Part shown: piece after piece, positions 1 to 6,714 of the stretch
How the letters are laid out: every line of letters begins with the position of its first letter
How positions within the stretch are numbered: the first letter of the stretch is position 1
NCBI GenBank assembly: GCA_018666295.1
Contig: JABIZW010000070.1
Coordinates: forward strand, 1 to 6,889
DNA from: Halieaceae bacterium
Lineage (GTDB): Bacteria > Pseudomonadota > Gammaproteobacteria > Pseudomonadales > Halieaceae
Direction of reading: 5' to 3'
DNA length: 6,889 bases
The notes under the pieces: model-generated
Seen by the model: the letters and a program-made list of their open reading frames with translations, nothing else
What the model was told of the DNA's origin: nothing
Databases searched by the model: none
Position numbers and translations under genes: made by a program

Positions 1-338
1 CGTGCGGGTTTGTAGGGGGTAAACTCATCAAGCTTCTGGGTTTTACCTGCGGCCCTAGCAACAGTTGAAGCACCTTTTGACTTCGAAGTGGCTTTGGCCT
101 TGGGCGCAGCTTTGGCCTTAGGCGCAGCTTTGGCCTTAGGTGCCGCTTTGGCTTTAGGCTCGGCTTTGGCTTTGGGCGCCGCTTTGGCCTTAGGCTCGGC
201 TTTGGCTTTGGGCGCCGCTTTGGCCTTAGGCTCGGTTTTGGGCGTAGCTTTGGCTTTAGGCGCCGCCTTTGTCTTGGGTGCGGCCTTCGCTTTTGGCGCG
301 GCCTTAACGTCGGGGTTTGTTGTCTTCTTCGCTGCCAT
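1..338 (-). CDS. Lys/Ala/Pro-rich histone H1-like protein, N-terminal part (C-terminus beyond left edge)
   Basis: The minus strand is open from an ATG at 338 to the window edge (112 codons seen). After a short start (MAAKKTTNPDVK) the product consists of hexapeptide units of the type A-A/E/T-P-K-A-K up to about residue 84. It then changes to a more complex stretch with TVARAAGKTQKLDEFTPYKP, perhaps the start of another domain. About 31 of 112 residues are Lys against six acidic ones, so it is highly basic and probably disordered. Similar KAAPK-type tails occur in bacterial histone H1-like and AlgP-like proteins, so binding to DNA or another polyanion is the likely role, but this is inferred from composition only. 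An in-frame ATG at 350 is possible. I prefer 338 because GGAA (348-345) lies 6 nt upstream of it, whereas 350 has no visible Shine-Dalgarno. An alternative is a Lys-rich tail fused to an unseen enzyme. The plus-strand Ala/Leu/Gly-rich ORF here is a shadow of the repeat. Confidence 0.8.
   Translation of the reverse strand, partial: MAAKKTTNPDVKAAPKAKAAPKTKAAPKAKATPKTEPKAKAAPKAKAEPKAKAAPKAKAEPKAKAAPKAKAAPKAKAAPKAKATSKSKGASTVARAAGKTQKLDEFTPYKPA
91..300 (-). repeat. Tandem 18-bp coding repeat with a perfect 36-bp duplication
   Basis: On the plus strand the unit is gctttggcYttRggYKcN-like. There are eight full units from 91 to 234, a 12-bp short unit at 235-246, and three more diverged units at 247-300. 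Positions 157-192 and 193-228 are identical 36-mers, each a pair of units (one with cgcc, one with ctcg at the variable end). All lengths are multiples of 3, so unit gain or loss keeps the reading frame. In protein terms the units are A-x-P-K-A-K, with x alternating between Ala and Glu inside the duplicated part. The units near the N-terminus (right side) are the most diverged. Confidence 0.93.
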
Positions 339-493
339 TTGAGTTTCCATTGAAACGCGTGCTAATTGAATTGCAGTTGACCTGCGCGTTTGGGCACGGG
401 AAGCTATCAGAATTAGGGGCGGTTTGCTAGCGGCTTTTGAGTCTGCTGGCAAGACACATTTTTTCGCTCGTCGGTGTGCTCGAAAAGGTGAAT
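339..493. other. Divergent intergenic region between the repeat-protein gene and the M15 peptidase gene
   Basis: About 155 bp that should hold promoters for both flanking genes. On the plus strand TTGACC (377-382) resembles a -35 box, but no good -10 lies at 16-18 bp; AGCTAT at 402-407 is 19 bp away and weak. No convincing minus-strand promoter, operator palindrome or small RNA was found. Confidence 0.35.
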
Positions 494-1183
494 ATGCAAA
501 ACGCGGATTACAAGGCTTTGGCTTTTGGGCTTTCAGAGCAACCCTTGGTCGAGCTGGACAAGGGTGTGACACTGCAGGAAGACACAGCGCGGCACTTTGT
601 GGCATTGCAAAAGAAGGCGTGCGAGTCAGGATTGGTGCTGTGTGCGGCCTCCGGTTTTCGATCGTATCGTGCGCAGCTCGCGATCTTTGACGCCAAATGG
701 GCAGCTCAAAGACCCGTACTCGACGATCAGGACCGGCCGTTGAGTCGGTCAGATTACACGGATGAGGAGTGGTTGATGCGCATCCTCCGATTTTCCGCGC
801 TACCGGGTACATCACGACATCATTGGGGTACTGACATTGACGTCTATGACCCCAGCTTGCTGCCTGATGGTCAGACTTTACAGCTGTTGCCCAGTGAATA
901 TGGCGAGGAAGGCTGTTTTGCTGCTCTGACTGCTTGGATCGACCGTCAAATTGAGACTGACAGTGCCGAAGGATTCTCACGTCCTTACGATCACGACCGG
1001 GGAGGTATTGCTGTTGAGCCCTGGCACTTAAGTTACTTGCCTCAAGCAAGCCTGCTCAGTAAGTGGGTGACGCCTGAGGCTTTGATTGAACTCTGGATGC
1101 AAGCGCCGGATCTCCGGCCCCAGTGTTTTAAATTGGTTGTCGATCGCTTAGGGGCTATCTTTGATCAATATGTCGTGTCGTAG
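494..1183 (+). CDS. M15-family (VanY/LdcB-type) D-alanyl carboxypeptidase homologue, probably cytoplasmic
   Basis: A zinc peptidase of family M15B, which removes a C-terminal D-Ala from peptidoglycan peptides. The signature is complete: substrate-site SGFRS at residues 53-57; SxHxxGxDxD as SRHHWGTDID, giving the zinc ligands His109 and Asp116; and ExWH as EPWH, with Glu175 the catalytic base and His178 the third zinc ligand. At 229 aa it is a single catalytic domain. I chose the ATG at 494 because AAGGTG (485-490) precedes it. The frame stays open upstream to a TTG at 437, but that start has no Shine-Dalgarno and adds a weak hydrophobic segment with no signal-peptidase site. Without an export signal the enzyme should act in the cytoplasm. 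From memory, Vibrio LdcV is a cytosolic VanY-domain L,D-carboxypeptidase of peptidoglycan recycling, and the mpl gene nearby fits that role. It could instead be a D,D-carboxypeptidase. Its stop lies 6 bp from that of the convergent phosphofructokinase gene. Confidence 0.88.
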   Translation: MQNADYKALAFGLSEQPLVELDKGVTLQEDTARHFVALQKKACESGLVLCAASGFRSYRAQLAIFDAKWAAQRPVLDDQDRPLSRSDYTDEEWLMRILRFSALPGTSRHHWGTDIDVYDPSLLPDGQTLQLLPSEYGEEGCFAALTAWIDRQIETDSAEGFSRPYDHDRGGIAVEPWHLSYLPQASLLSKWVTPEALIELWMQAPDLRPQCFKLVVDRLGAIFDQYVVS

Positions 1184-1189
1184 TTTGAT

Positions 1190-2461
1190 CTACCAGCGGT
1201 TATCAGTGGGCAACTTTTGCGCTAATAAGTGGTTCTCAAGCGTTACGTAGTCGGGCAGTCCGTTGCGATAAGGTGGGTAAGCTTCGCCAATGATCAGAGG
1301 CGCAAAGTAGCGTCGCGCTTCGTCGGTAATGCCGAAGCCATCCGCTGTAAAAAAACTTTTTGGCATTAATTTTTCTTGGTTAGCCACCTCATTAAGTGGC
1401 GCCCGACCAATAGTCCACTCGTAGGGGACATCCCCGACCCTGACAATGGTGGGCATCACGGCGTTTTCGCCTGCAGCCGCCATTTCCACCGCCGCTTTGC
1501 CCACCGCATAGGCTTGATCCAAGTCGGTTTGACTGGCGATGTGTCGTGCAGCGCGCTGTAGGTAGTCAGCGACCGCCCAGTGGTATTTGTAGCCGTGGGC
1601 TTGCTTGATGAGGTTGGCGAGCTTTGGAGCAAGGCCACCCAGCTGCACGTGGCCAAATGCATCTCGCGATGTTGAGCCGGAGAGCAGTTGTCCGTCTGCA
1701 GTCTGCGTGCCCTCGGAGGCAACAATGACGCAAAACCCAAATTTCGCGACAGTCCGCTCTACTTTTGCGAGAAACCGTGTTTCGTCAAAGGCTATTTCTG
1801 GGAACAAAATGATATGGGGGGCTTCCGCCTCAGACCGAGCCGCCAGTCCAGCGGCTCCCGCAATCCAGCCAGCGTGTCGGCCCATGACTTCGAGAATAAA
1901 TACCTTTGTTGAGGTTGCGCACATACTGGCGATATCGAGCGCTGCCTCTTGTGTCGAGAGTGCAACGTATTTAGCCACCGATCCAAAGCCTGGGCAGTTA
2001 TCGGTAAATGGCAGATCGTTGTCGATGGTTTTAGGCACATGGATCGCCTGCAGCGGGAAACCCATTTTAGCGCCGATTTCTGACACCTTTTGACACGTAT
2101 CTGCCGAATCGCCACCGCCGTTGTAAAAAAAATACCGAATGTTATGCGCTTTGAAAACTTCGATGAGGCGCTCGTACTCGGCGCGATTCTCTTCGATGCC
2201 CTTTAACTTGTAGCGACAGGATCCAAAGGCACCAGACGGTGTGGTAAGCAGGCCTTTAATTTTTTCAGGCGTTTCCCGCGAGACGTCGATCAGTTCTTCG
2301 CGCAGCGCCCCGAGAATTCCGTTTTTCCCCGCATAGACTTTGCCTATTTTATCGGGGTGATTTCGTGCAGTCTCGATGACGGCCAAGGCGCTCGCGTTGA
2401 TAACGGCGGTGACGCCTCCGGACTGTGCATAAAAGGCATTAGCAACTGGATCTGCAGGCAC
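1190..2461 (-). CDS. pfp: 6-phosphofructokinase, pyrophosphate-dependent type
   Basis: Group A phosphofructokinase of about 423 aa, converting fructose 6-phosphate to fructose 1,6-bisphosphate in the cytoplasm. Motifs, numbered from the GTG at 2461: AQSGGVTAVIN near the N-terminus; GGGDS at 115-119, in the place of GGDGS (ATP enzymes) or GGDDS (PPi enzymes); PKTIDND at 143-149 with the catalytic base Asp147; MGRHAGW at 193-199; PEI at 221-223; SEG at 249-251; YLQR at 300-303. Lys instead of Gly in P-K-TIDND and Asp before the Ser of GGGDS are the residues linked to PPi use, which would make the reaction reversible. Starts: GTG 2461 has AAGGAG with a 6-nt spacer. ATG 2467, in frame, has the same AAGGAG directly abutting it, which is too close. 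GTG 2494 has no Shine-Dalgarno of its own. The conserved fold begins just after 2461, so all three starts are compatible with a working enzyme. It is divergent from mpl and convergent with the M15 peptidase gene. The phosphate donor is inferred from motifs. Confidence 0.93.
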   Translation of the reverse strand: MPADPVANAFYAQSGGVTAVINASALAVIETARNHPDKIGKVYAGKNGILGALREELIDVSRETPEKIKGLLTTPSGAFGSCRYKLKGIEENRAEYERLIEVFKAHNIRYFFYNGGGDSADTCQKVSEIGAKMGFPLQAIHVPKTIDNDLPFTDNCPGFGSVAKYVALSTQEAALDIASMCATSTKVFILEVMGRHAGWIAGAAGLAARSEAEAPHIILFPEIAFDETRFLAKVERTVAKFGFCVIVASEGTQTADGQLLSGSTSRDAFGHVQLGGLAPKLANLIKQAHGYKYHWAVADYLQRAARHIASQTDLDQAYAVGKAAVEMAAAGENAVMPTIVRVGDVPYEWTIGRAPLNEVANQEKLMPKSFFTADGFGITDEARRYFAPLIIGEAYPPYRNGLPDYVTLENHLLAQKLPTDNRW

Positions 2462-2467
2462 GTTCAT

Positions 2468-2473
2468 CTCCTT
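2468..2473 (-). promoter_or_regulatory. Shine-Dalgarno AAGGAG deciding the phosphofructokinase start
   Basis: Minus-strand AAGGAG sits 6 nt before GTG (2461-2459) and 0 nt before ATG (2467-2465). Normal spacing favours the GTG, giving a protein beginning MPADPVANAFYAQ. The ATG two codons earlier is the main alternative. Confidence 0.6.
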
Positions 2474-2494
2474 ACACCGCTCGCTTAGGATCAC

Positions 2495-2521
2495 TCAGAT
2501 CATGATACGCTTGTCCTCCTA
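2495..2521 (-). promoter_or_regulatory. Strong Shine-Dalgarno plus two-codon ORF in the phosphofructokinase leader
   Basis: On the minus strand TAGGAGGA (2521-2514) is followed after 10 nt by ATG ATC TGA (2503-2495). This Met-Ile-stop mini-ORF is in frame with, and directly followed by, the GTG at 2494 that opens the longest form of the downstream gene. It could be a translated leader, a relic of an earlier start now cut by a stop codon, or chance. Whether the transcript starts far enough upstream to include it is unknown. Confidence 0.3.
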
Positions 2522-2535
2522 TTTTGGAGCGTTTG

Positions 2536-3888
2536 ATGTTGAAGCGGGTTCACATACTCGGTATTTGCGGAACCTTCATGGGCGGAGTTGCGTTACTTGC
2601 CCGTGAGCTGGGCTATGAAGTCGAGGGCTCCGACTCAAATATCTATCCCCCGATGAGTACAATGCTTGAGCAAGCGGGCATTCGTATTCATGAGGGTTAC
2701 TTGCCAGCACACTTGAGTCCACCACCTGACTTGGTGGTTATTGGTAATGCGCTTTCGCGCGGAAACCCCTCGGTGGAGTTCGTTCTTGACCAGCAAATTC
2801 CGTATATTTCCGGGCCGCAGTGGCTCGGTGAAAACCTGTTAGAGGGTCGTTGGGTTGCGGCCGTTGCGGGAACGCACGGTAAGACATCGACGTCGTCCAT
2901 GCTGACCTGGATACTCGAGCGCTCAGGGCGCGACCCTGGGTTCTTGATTGGCGGGGTGCCTTTTGGATTCGACGGGTCAGCCAGGCTTGGCTCTGGCCCA
3001 TTTGTTGTTGAAGCAGACGAGTATGACTCTGCATTTTTTGATAAACGATCGAAGTTTGTTCATTACAAGCCAAAGACGTTGGTTATCAATAATTTGGAGT
3101 TCGATCACGCGGATATTTTTGATGACTTACCCGCGATTCAAACGCAGTTTCATCACCTTATTCGTTGCGTTCCTGCGCGAGGGAAAGTTCTGTGTGGATC
3201 GGGACAGGCGATTGATGAGGTGCTGGATCGTGGTTGCTGGACGCCCGTTGAGCGCTTGGGTGGCTCGGCCGGTACGGTGTGGCAATTTTCTGCTCAAAGC
3301 GCCAGTCATCGTGAGCTTGAGATTCAGGCGCCCGGTGGTGAGCACGGTCGTGTTTCTTGGAATTTGATCGGGCGTCACAATGCGGAAAATGCTGTTGCCG
3401 CGGTCGCGGCCGCTGCGGATATGGGCGTCACTATAGAGGATGCGTGCACGGCACTTTCAACATTCGGAGGCGTCAAGCGCCGGCTAGAGCTCATAGGCAC
3501 TCCCGGTGGTGCCTTTGTTTATGATGATTTCGCGCATCACCCGACTGCCATTGACGCCACACTCTGCGGAGTGCGAAAAGCGGTTGGCGCTGCGCGCGTC
3601 ATCGCCGTTGTTGAAGTAAGGTCCAATACGATGAAGTACGGGATCCATAAATCGGCATTGATTCCAGCAACCTCAGACGCTGACGAAGTGTTTTGGTTCG
3701 AGCCTCCAGGACTTGACTGGTCTGTGTTAGAGGAGTCGACAGAGACAGCAAAACATCATGTCTTTCACCACGTATCGGATCTCCATGACGCGCTGGTTCA
3801 GCGCGTTAAGTCGGGAGACCATATTGTGATTATGAGTAATGGAAGCTTCTCCGGTTTACACCGGCAGTTGTTACAATCGTTGGCCTAG
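2536..3888 (+). CDS. mpl: UDP-N-acetylmuramate:L-Ala-gamma-D-Glu-meso-DAP ligase
   Basis: Mpl joins the recycled tripeptide L-Ala-gamma-D-Glu-meso-DAP to UDP-MurNAc using ATP, returning murein peptides to the precursor pool in the cytoplasm. It is a Mur ligase of 450 aa, close to the roughly 457 aa I recall for E. coli Mpl. Visible parts: N-terminal Rossmann-like UDP-binding motif GICGTFMGG from residue 9; ATP P-loop AGTHGKTSTSS from 111; the Mpl-typical EADEYDSAFFDKRSKF at 159-174; NNLEFDHADIF at 185-195; GRHNAENA at 279-286; GGVKRRLE at 311-318; DDFAHHPTAI at 330-339; and the C-terminal RSNTMK followed by GxH (362-371). DEYDSAFFDKRSKF and the overall length separate it from MurC. The ATG at 2536 is preceded by GGAG (2526-2529) with a 6-nt gap. 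A TTG at 2524 in frame overlaps that Shine-Dalgarno and is unlikely. It is the first gene of the plus-strand run, and the exporter gene follows after 25 bp. Confidence 0.97.
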   Translation: MLKRVHILGICGTFMGGVALLARELGYEVEGSDSNIYPPMSTMLEQAGIRIHEGYLPAHLSPPPDLVVIGNALSRGNPSVEFVLDQQIPYISGPQWLGENLLEGRWVAAVAGTHGKTSTSSMLTWILERSGRDPGFLIGGVPFGFDGSARLGSGPFVVEADEYDSAFFDKRSKFVHYKPKTLVINNLEFDHADIFDDLPAIQTQFHHLIRCVPARGKVLCGSGQAIDEVLDRGCWTPVERLGGSAGTVWQFSAQSASHRELEIQAPGGEHGRVSWNLIGRHNAENAVAAVAAAADMGVTIEDACTALSTFGGVKRRLELIGTPGGAFVYDDFAHHPTAIDATLCGVRKAVGAARVIAVVEVRSNTMKYGIHKSALIPATSDADEVFWFEPPGLDWSVLEESTETAKHHVFHHVSDLHDALVQRVKSGDHIVIMSNGSFSGLHRQLLQSLA

Positions 3889-3913
3889 TTAAGGGCCTAC
3901 CGACGGAGCTGTA

Positions 3914-6442
3914 ATGTCATCATTTTATCAACGTGCGATTTCCCAATACTTTGGGTTGATCATTGTCGCTACTGCAGTACTTGGGGGTCTTGCAGCGTCG
4001 CAACTGGGCAAGGTTCGTCTGGATGCATCCTCTGACTCATTACTGCTACAGGGTGATCCGGATCTGGCTTTTTTCCAAGAGGCGACCGATCGCTACGAGA
4101 GTTACGAATTTTTAATCCTCACCTGGGAGCCGGATTCGCCACTGTTGAGCGACGAATCGCTGTCGGGTCTTGCCAATATGGTCGCTGACCTTGAGCGGGT
4201 AAAGGGCGTTCGGACTGTGACCTCCGCGCTGGATGTGCCGTTGCTCGAAAGCCCGCCAATCTCCCTCACAGATCTGTCTGACCTTGATGCTATTGCAAGT
4301 CTTCGTGACCCGAAGGTGGACCGAGAAATGGCGCTGAAAGAATTCACAACCAGCCAACTTTATCGAAATTTGGTAGTCAGTGAGGCGGGTGATCTCACGG
4401 CGGTGCAGGTCACGATCGAACCCAATCAAGAGGTGGACCGACTGGGTGATTTGAGGGGCGAGCTCAGGCAGCAAGTCGCTGAGGGCGGTGGTGTTGAGAT
4501 TCAGGACCATTTAGTTGAGGTCGAGAGGGCCTACGACACAGCGACGCGAACAGTCAACGCCGAGCGGGCGGAGCTTGTCGCCAACGTTCGTGCGGTCGCC
4601 GAAGTCTACCGAGGACAAAGTCGCATTTTCGTCGGCGGTGTGCCAATGATTGCGGCGGATATGCTGGACTTTGTTCAAGACGATCTCGTGACCTTTGGTT
4701 TAGCGATTATTGGCGTCATGGTGGGTATGTTGGCGTTGATTTTCAGGGATTATCGCTGGGTTGTAATCCCCATATCTGGGTGCACCCTGTCGGCATTGAT
4801 GATGCTGGGTTTGCTTGGGTTTACGGACTGGCGAATGACCATCATCTCATCAAATTTTGTTGCGGTGCTCTTGGTCGTGTCGCTGGCATTGGCCATTCAC
4901 CTTGTTGTCCGGTACCGAGAACTTGAACTCAAAGAACCGACGCTGCCGCGTGCCGATCGCGCTGTTAAAGCGGCTCAATTGATGTTTGTTCCCTGCTTTT
5001 ACACAGCGGTGACCACCATGGTGGCGTTTACGTCGTTGGTTGTGGCGGGAATTAAACCGGTGATCGATTTTGGGTGGATGATGACTGCTGGCATCGTCGT
5101 CGCGTTTATTGTGAGTTTTACCCTAGTGCCTGCACTGATGGCGCTGTTACCGGAAGTGCGAGCGACCGGTGCAAGCGATCAAGCGAGTATGACTCGGAGT
5201 TTCGCGGTTGTTGTCGAGAAGTTTGGCGGCTTGGTGTTTGCTGTCGCGGCAGTGCTTGTACTTCTGATTGCGCTGGGGCTTTCGCGGTTGCAGGTCGAGA
5301 ATCGGTTTATCGACTATTTCAAAGATACGACTGAGATTTACCAAGGTATGGAACTACTCGATTCCCGTCTTGGAGGCACGATACCGTTGGATATAATTTT
5401 GTACCCGCCCGAGGAAATATTCGATGAGGAGGTCTCTTTCGGCGCCTCAAGTCTTGGCGCCCAGTCCGCTGAATCTATTGACGATGATGCGTTTTGGAGC
5501 GACGACCCATTTGGCGAAGATGTCTCTTTTGCTGACGAAAATTCGGCTGAAATTGGCTATTGGTTTACGCTTGAGGGACGTAATCTCATCGATCAGATTC
5601 ACGCCATCGTCGATGCGCGACCCGAGTCCGGTAAAGTGCTGTCGCTGTCGACCGGCTTTTCTGTGATGGACCGACTTTATGCTGACAAGCTGGGCAGTGT
5701 TGAGCTGGCGTTGGTTGAGCGAAGTCTTCCTGACGACGTCGCTGACGTACTGATCGCACCTTATTACGACCCTGTGGAGCAGCAGGCGCGTCTTACAGTC
5801 AGGGCTATGGAGACGAGTAAAACGCTGCGGCGGGCGCAGTACCTAGAGTCGCTCTACGCCGAGATACTCGCTGAGACCGGACTTGATGAAACGCGTGTCA
5901 AGTTCACGGGGCTTCTCGTTCTTTACAATAATGTGCTGCAGAGTCTGTACGCGTCGCAAATCCTTACGTTGGGCGCCGTGTTTATTGCCATTGGTGTGAT
6001 GTTTTTGGCGCTGTTTAGATCGGTCTCACTCGCTTTGCTGGGGCTTGCTCCCAATATATTGGCAGCGGGGCTGGTCCTCGGGGTGATGGGCCTGGCAGGC
6101 ATCCCTCTAGATATTATGACGATTACTATTGCGGCGATCGTTGTGGGCATGGGCGTTGATAACTGCATTCACTATATTCATCGATTTAGAAAGGAGTTTG
6201 CGGTCGATCAGAATTATCGCGATGCGATGTACCGGAGTCATGCCAGTATCGGCCGAGCCATGTACTACACGACATTGACCGTAGTAGTGGGGTTTTCAAT
6301 GCTGACCTTGTCAAACTTCACCCCCAGTATTTACTTTGGCCTGCTCACCGTAATGGCCATGTTGGCTGCGGTTATGGGAGCCCTTTTGCTCCTGCCCAAA
6401 CTCATTATTACCTTTAAGCCCTTGGGTCCCGGAGCCGCTTAG
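3914..6442 (+). CDS. RND-superfamily exporter, MMPL/HAE3-type, 12 membrane segments
   Basis: An 842-aa inner-membrane transporter with the RND two-fold plan. TM1 is about 12-30, followed by a large external loop to about 257. TM2-6 lie near 258-277, 283-303, 309-333, 358-379 and 386-412. TM7 is about 435-456, followed by a second loop to about 679. TM8-12 lie near 680-702, 705-725, 731-755, 783-800 and 806-828. TM10 carries GMGVDNCIH (745-753), the MMPL-type motif whose Asp749 is a candidate proton-relay residue. The equivalent TM4 stretch (321-336) keeps IHLVVRYRE but has Ala at the Asp position. Residues 500-546 are strikingly acidic. Proton-driven export of a hydrophobic or lipid-like compound is the family expectation; the substrate cannot be read from sequence. 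No membrane-fusion or outer-membrane partner is seen here. The ATG has GGAG at 3905-3908, spacer 5 nt. Its stop overlaps the next start by 1 nt, so translational coupling is likely. Confidence 0.93.
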   Translation: MSSFYQRAISQYFGLIIVATAVLGGLAASQLGKVRLDASSDSLLLQGDPDLAFFQEATDRYESYEFLILTWEPDSPLLSDESLSGLANMVADLERVKGVRTVTSALDVPLLESPPISLTDLSDLDAIASLRDPKVDREMALKEFTTSQLYRNLVVSEAGDLTAVQVTIEPNQEVDRLGDLRGELRQQVAEGGGVEIQDHLVEVERAYDTATRTVNAERAELVANVRAVAEVYRGQSRIFVGGVPMIAADMLDFVQDDLVTFGLAIIGVMVGMLALIFRDYRWVVIPISGCTLSALMMLGLLGFTDWRMTIISSNFVAVLLVVSLALAIHLVVRYRELELKEPTLPRADRAVKAAQLMFVPCFYTAVTTMVAFTSLVVAGIKPVIDFGWMMTAGIVVAFIVSFTLVPALMALLPEVRATGASDQASMTRSFAVVVEKFGGLVFAVAAVLVLLIALGLSRLQVENRFIDYFKDTTEIYQGMELLDSRLGGTIPLDIILYPPEEIFDEEVSFGASSLGAQSAESIDDDAFWSDDPFGEDVSFADENSAEIGYWFTLEGRNLIDQIHAIVDARPESGKVLSLSTGFSVMDRLYADKLGSVELALVERSLPDDVADVLIAPYYDPVEQQARLTVRAMETSKTLRRAQYLESLYAEILAETGLDETRVKFTGLLVLYNNVLQSLYASQILTLGAVFIAIGVMFLALFRSVSLALLGLAPNILAAGLVLGVMGLAGIPLDIMTITIAAIVVGMGVDNCIHYIHRFRKEFAVDQNYRDAMYRSHASIGRAMYYTTLTVVVGFSMLTLSNFTPSIYFGLLTVMAMLAAVMGALLLLPKLIITFKPLGPGAA

Positions 6443-6714
6443 TGGAATGTAGGGCAGGGTGTGGCGCCTGCTGTATTGTGCCCGCTATTCACACGCCGTT
6501 TTTGGGGATGCCGAACGGTAAACGCAAAGGCGAACACTGTGTGCATCTCGGTGCACAGGGTTTATGCGCACTATTTGATGATCCGCGTCGGCCCGCATGT
6601 TGTCGCCAATTTCAGGCTGAACCCGCGTTTTGCGGGAGTACGCGTGAAGAAGCGCTACTGTTGTTGGCGGACCTAGAGTTGCTGAGTGATCCCGAAGGAG
6701 AGTCCCGTGACTGA
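6442..6714 (+). CDS. YkgJ-family cysteine-cluster protein (CxxxCxxCC)
   Basis: A 90-aa protein with nine Cys. Cys3, 7, 10 and 11 form the CxxxCxxCC cluster typical of the YkgJ/UPF0153 family, thought to bind zinc or iron. Cys33, 42, 53, 54 and 64 follow, the 53/54 pair within RRPACCRQF. The catalytic or cellular role is not known to me. The GTG start at 6442 overlaps the exporter stop (TAGTG, one shared base) and has GGAG at 6431-6434 with a 7-nt gap. No later start could retain the first Cys, which supports the GTG. The 3' end overlaps the next gene by 8 nt. A second frame in this interval is a shadow. Confidence 0.9.
   Translation: MECRAGCGACCIVPAIHTPFLGMPNGKRKGEHCVHLGAQGLCALFDDPRRPACCRQFQAEPAFCGSTREEALLLLADLELLSDPEGESRD

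Noticed and set aside
91..300. Repeat array as a CRISPR
   Set aside because: Units are contiguous 18-mers with no spacers and keep a reading frame.
88..342. Plus-strand ORF of Ala/Leu/Gly repeats
   Set aside because: It is the antisense reading of the minus-strand Lys/Ala/Pro repeat. The minus frame has a Shine-Dalgarno, a non-repeat N-terminus and a sensible non-repeat continuation.
437..493. TTG start extending the M15 peptidase by 19 residues
   Set aside because: No Shine-Dalgarno before the TTG and the added segment is not a convincing signal peptide; AAGGTG sits just before the ATG at 494.
1605..2093. 162-codon plus-strand ORF opposite the phosphofructokinase gene
   Set aside because: Low-complexity Ser/Ala/Pro product with no recognisable domain, fully antisense to a strongly conserved enzyme.
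2495..2506. Promoter elements for the divergent pfp/mpl pair (TCAGAT or TATCAT as -10, ATCATGAT as operator)
   Set aside because: TATCAT on the minus strand fits a -10 but has no matching -35, and the plus-strand candidates match consensus at only about half of the positions. The 8-bp palindrome is expected by chance.
2516..2529. CTCC-tatttt-GGAG hairpin covering the mpl Shine-Dalgarno as an RNA switch
   Set aside because: Only four base pairs with a 6-nt loop; too weak to claim regulation without conservation data.
4112..4510. Minus-strand ORFs inside the exporter gene
   Set aside because: No domain, no Shine-Dalgarno context, and they overlap a long gene with clear membrane topology.
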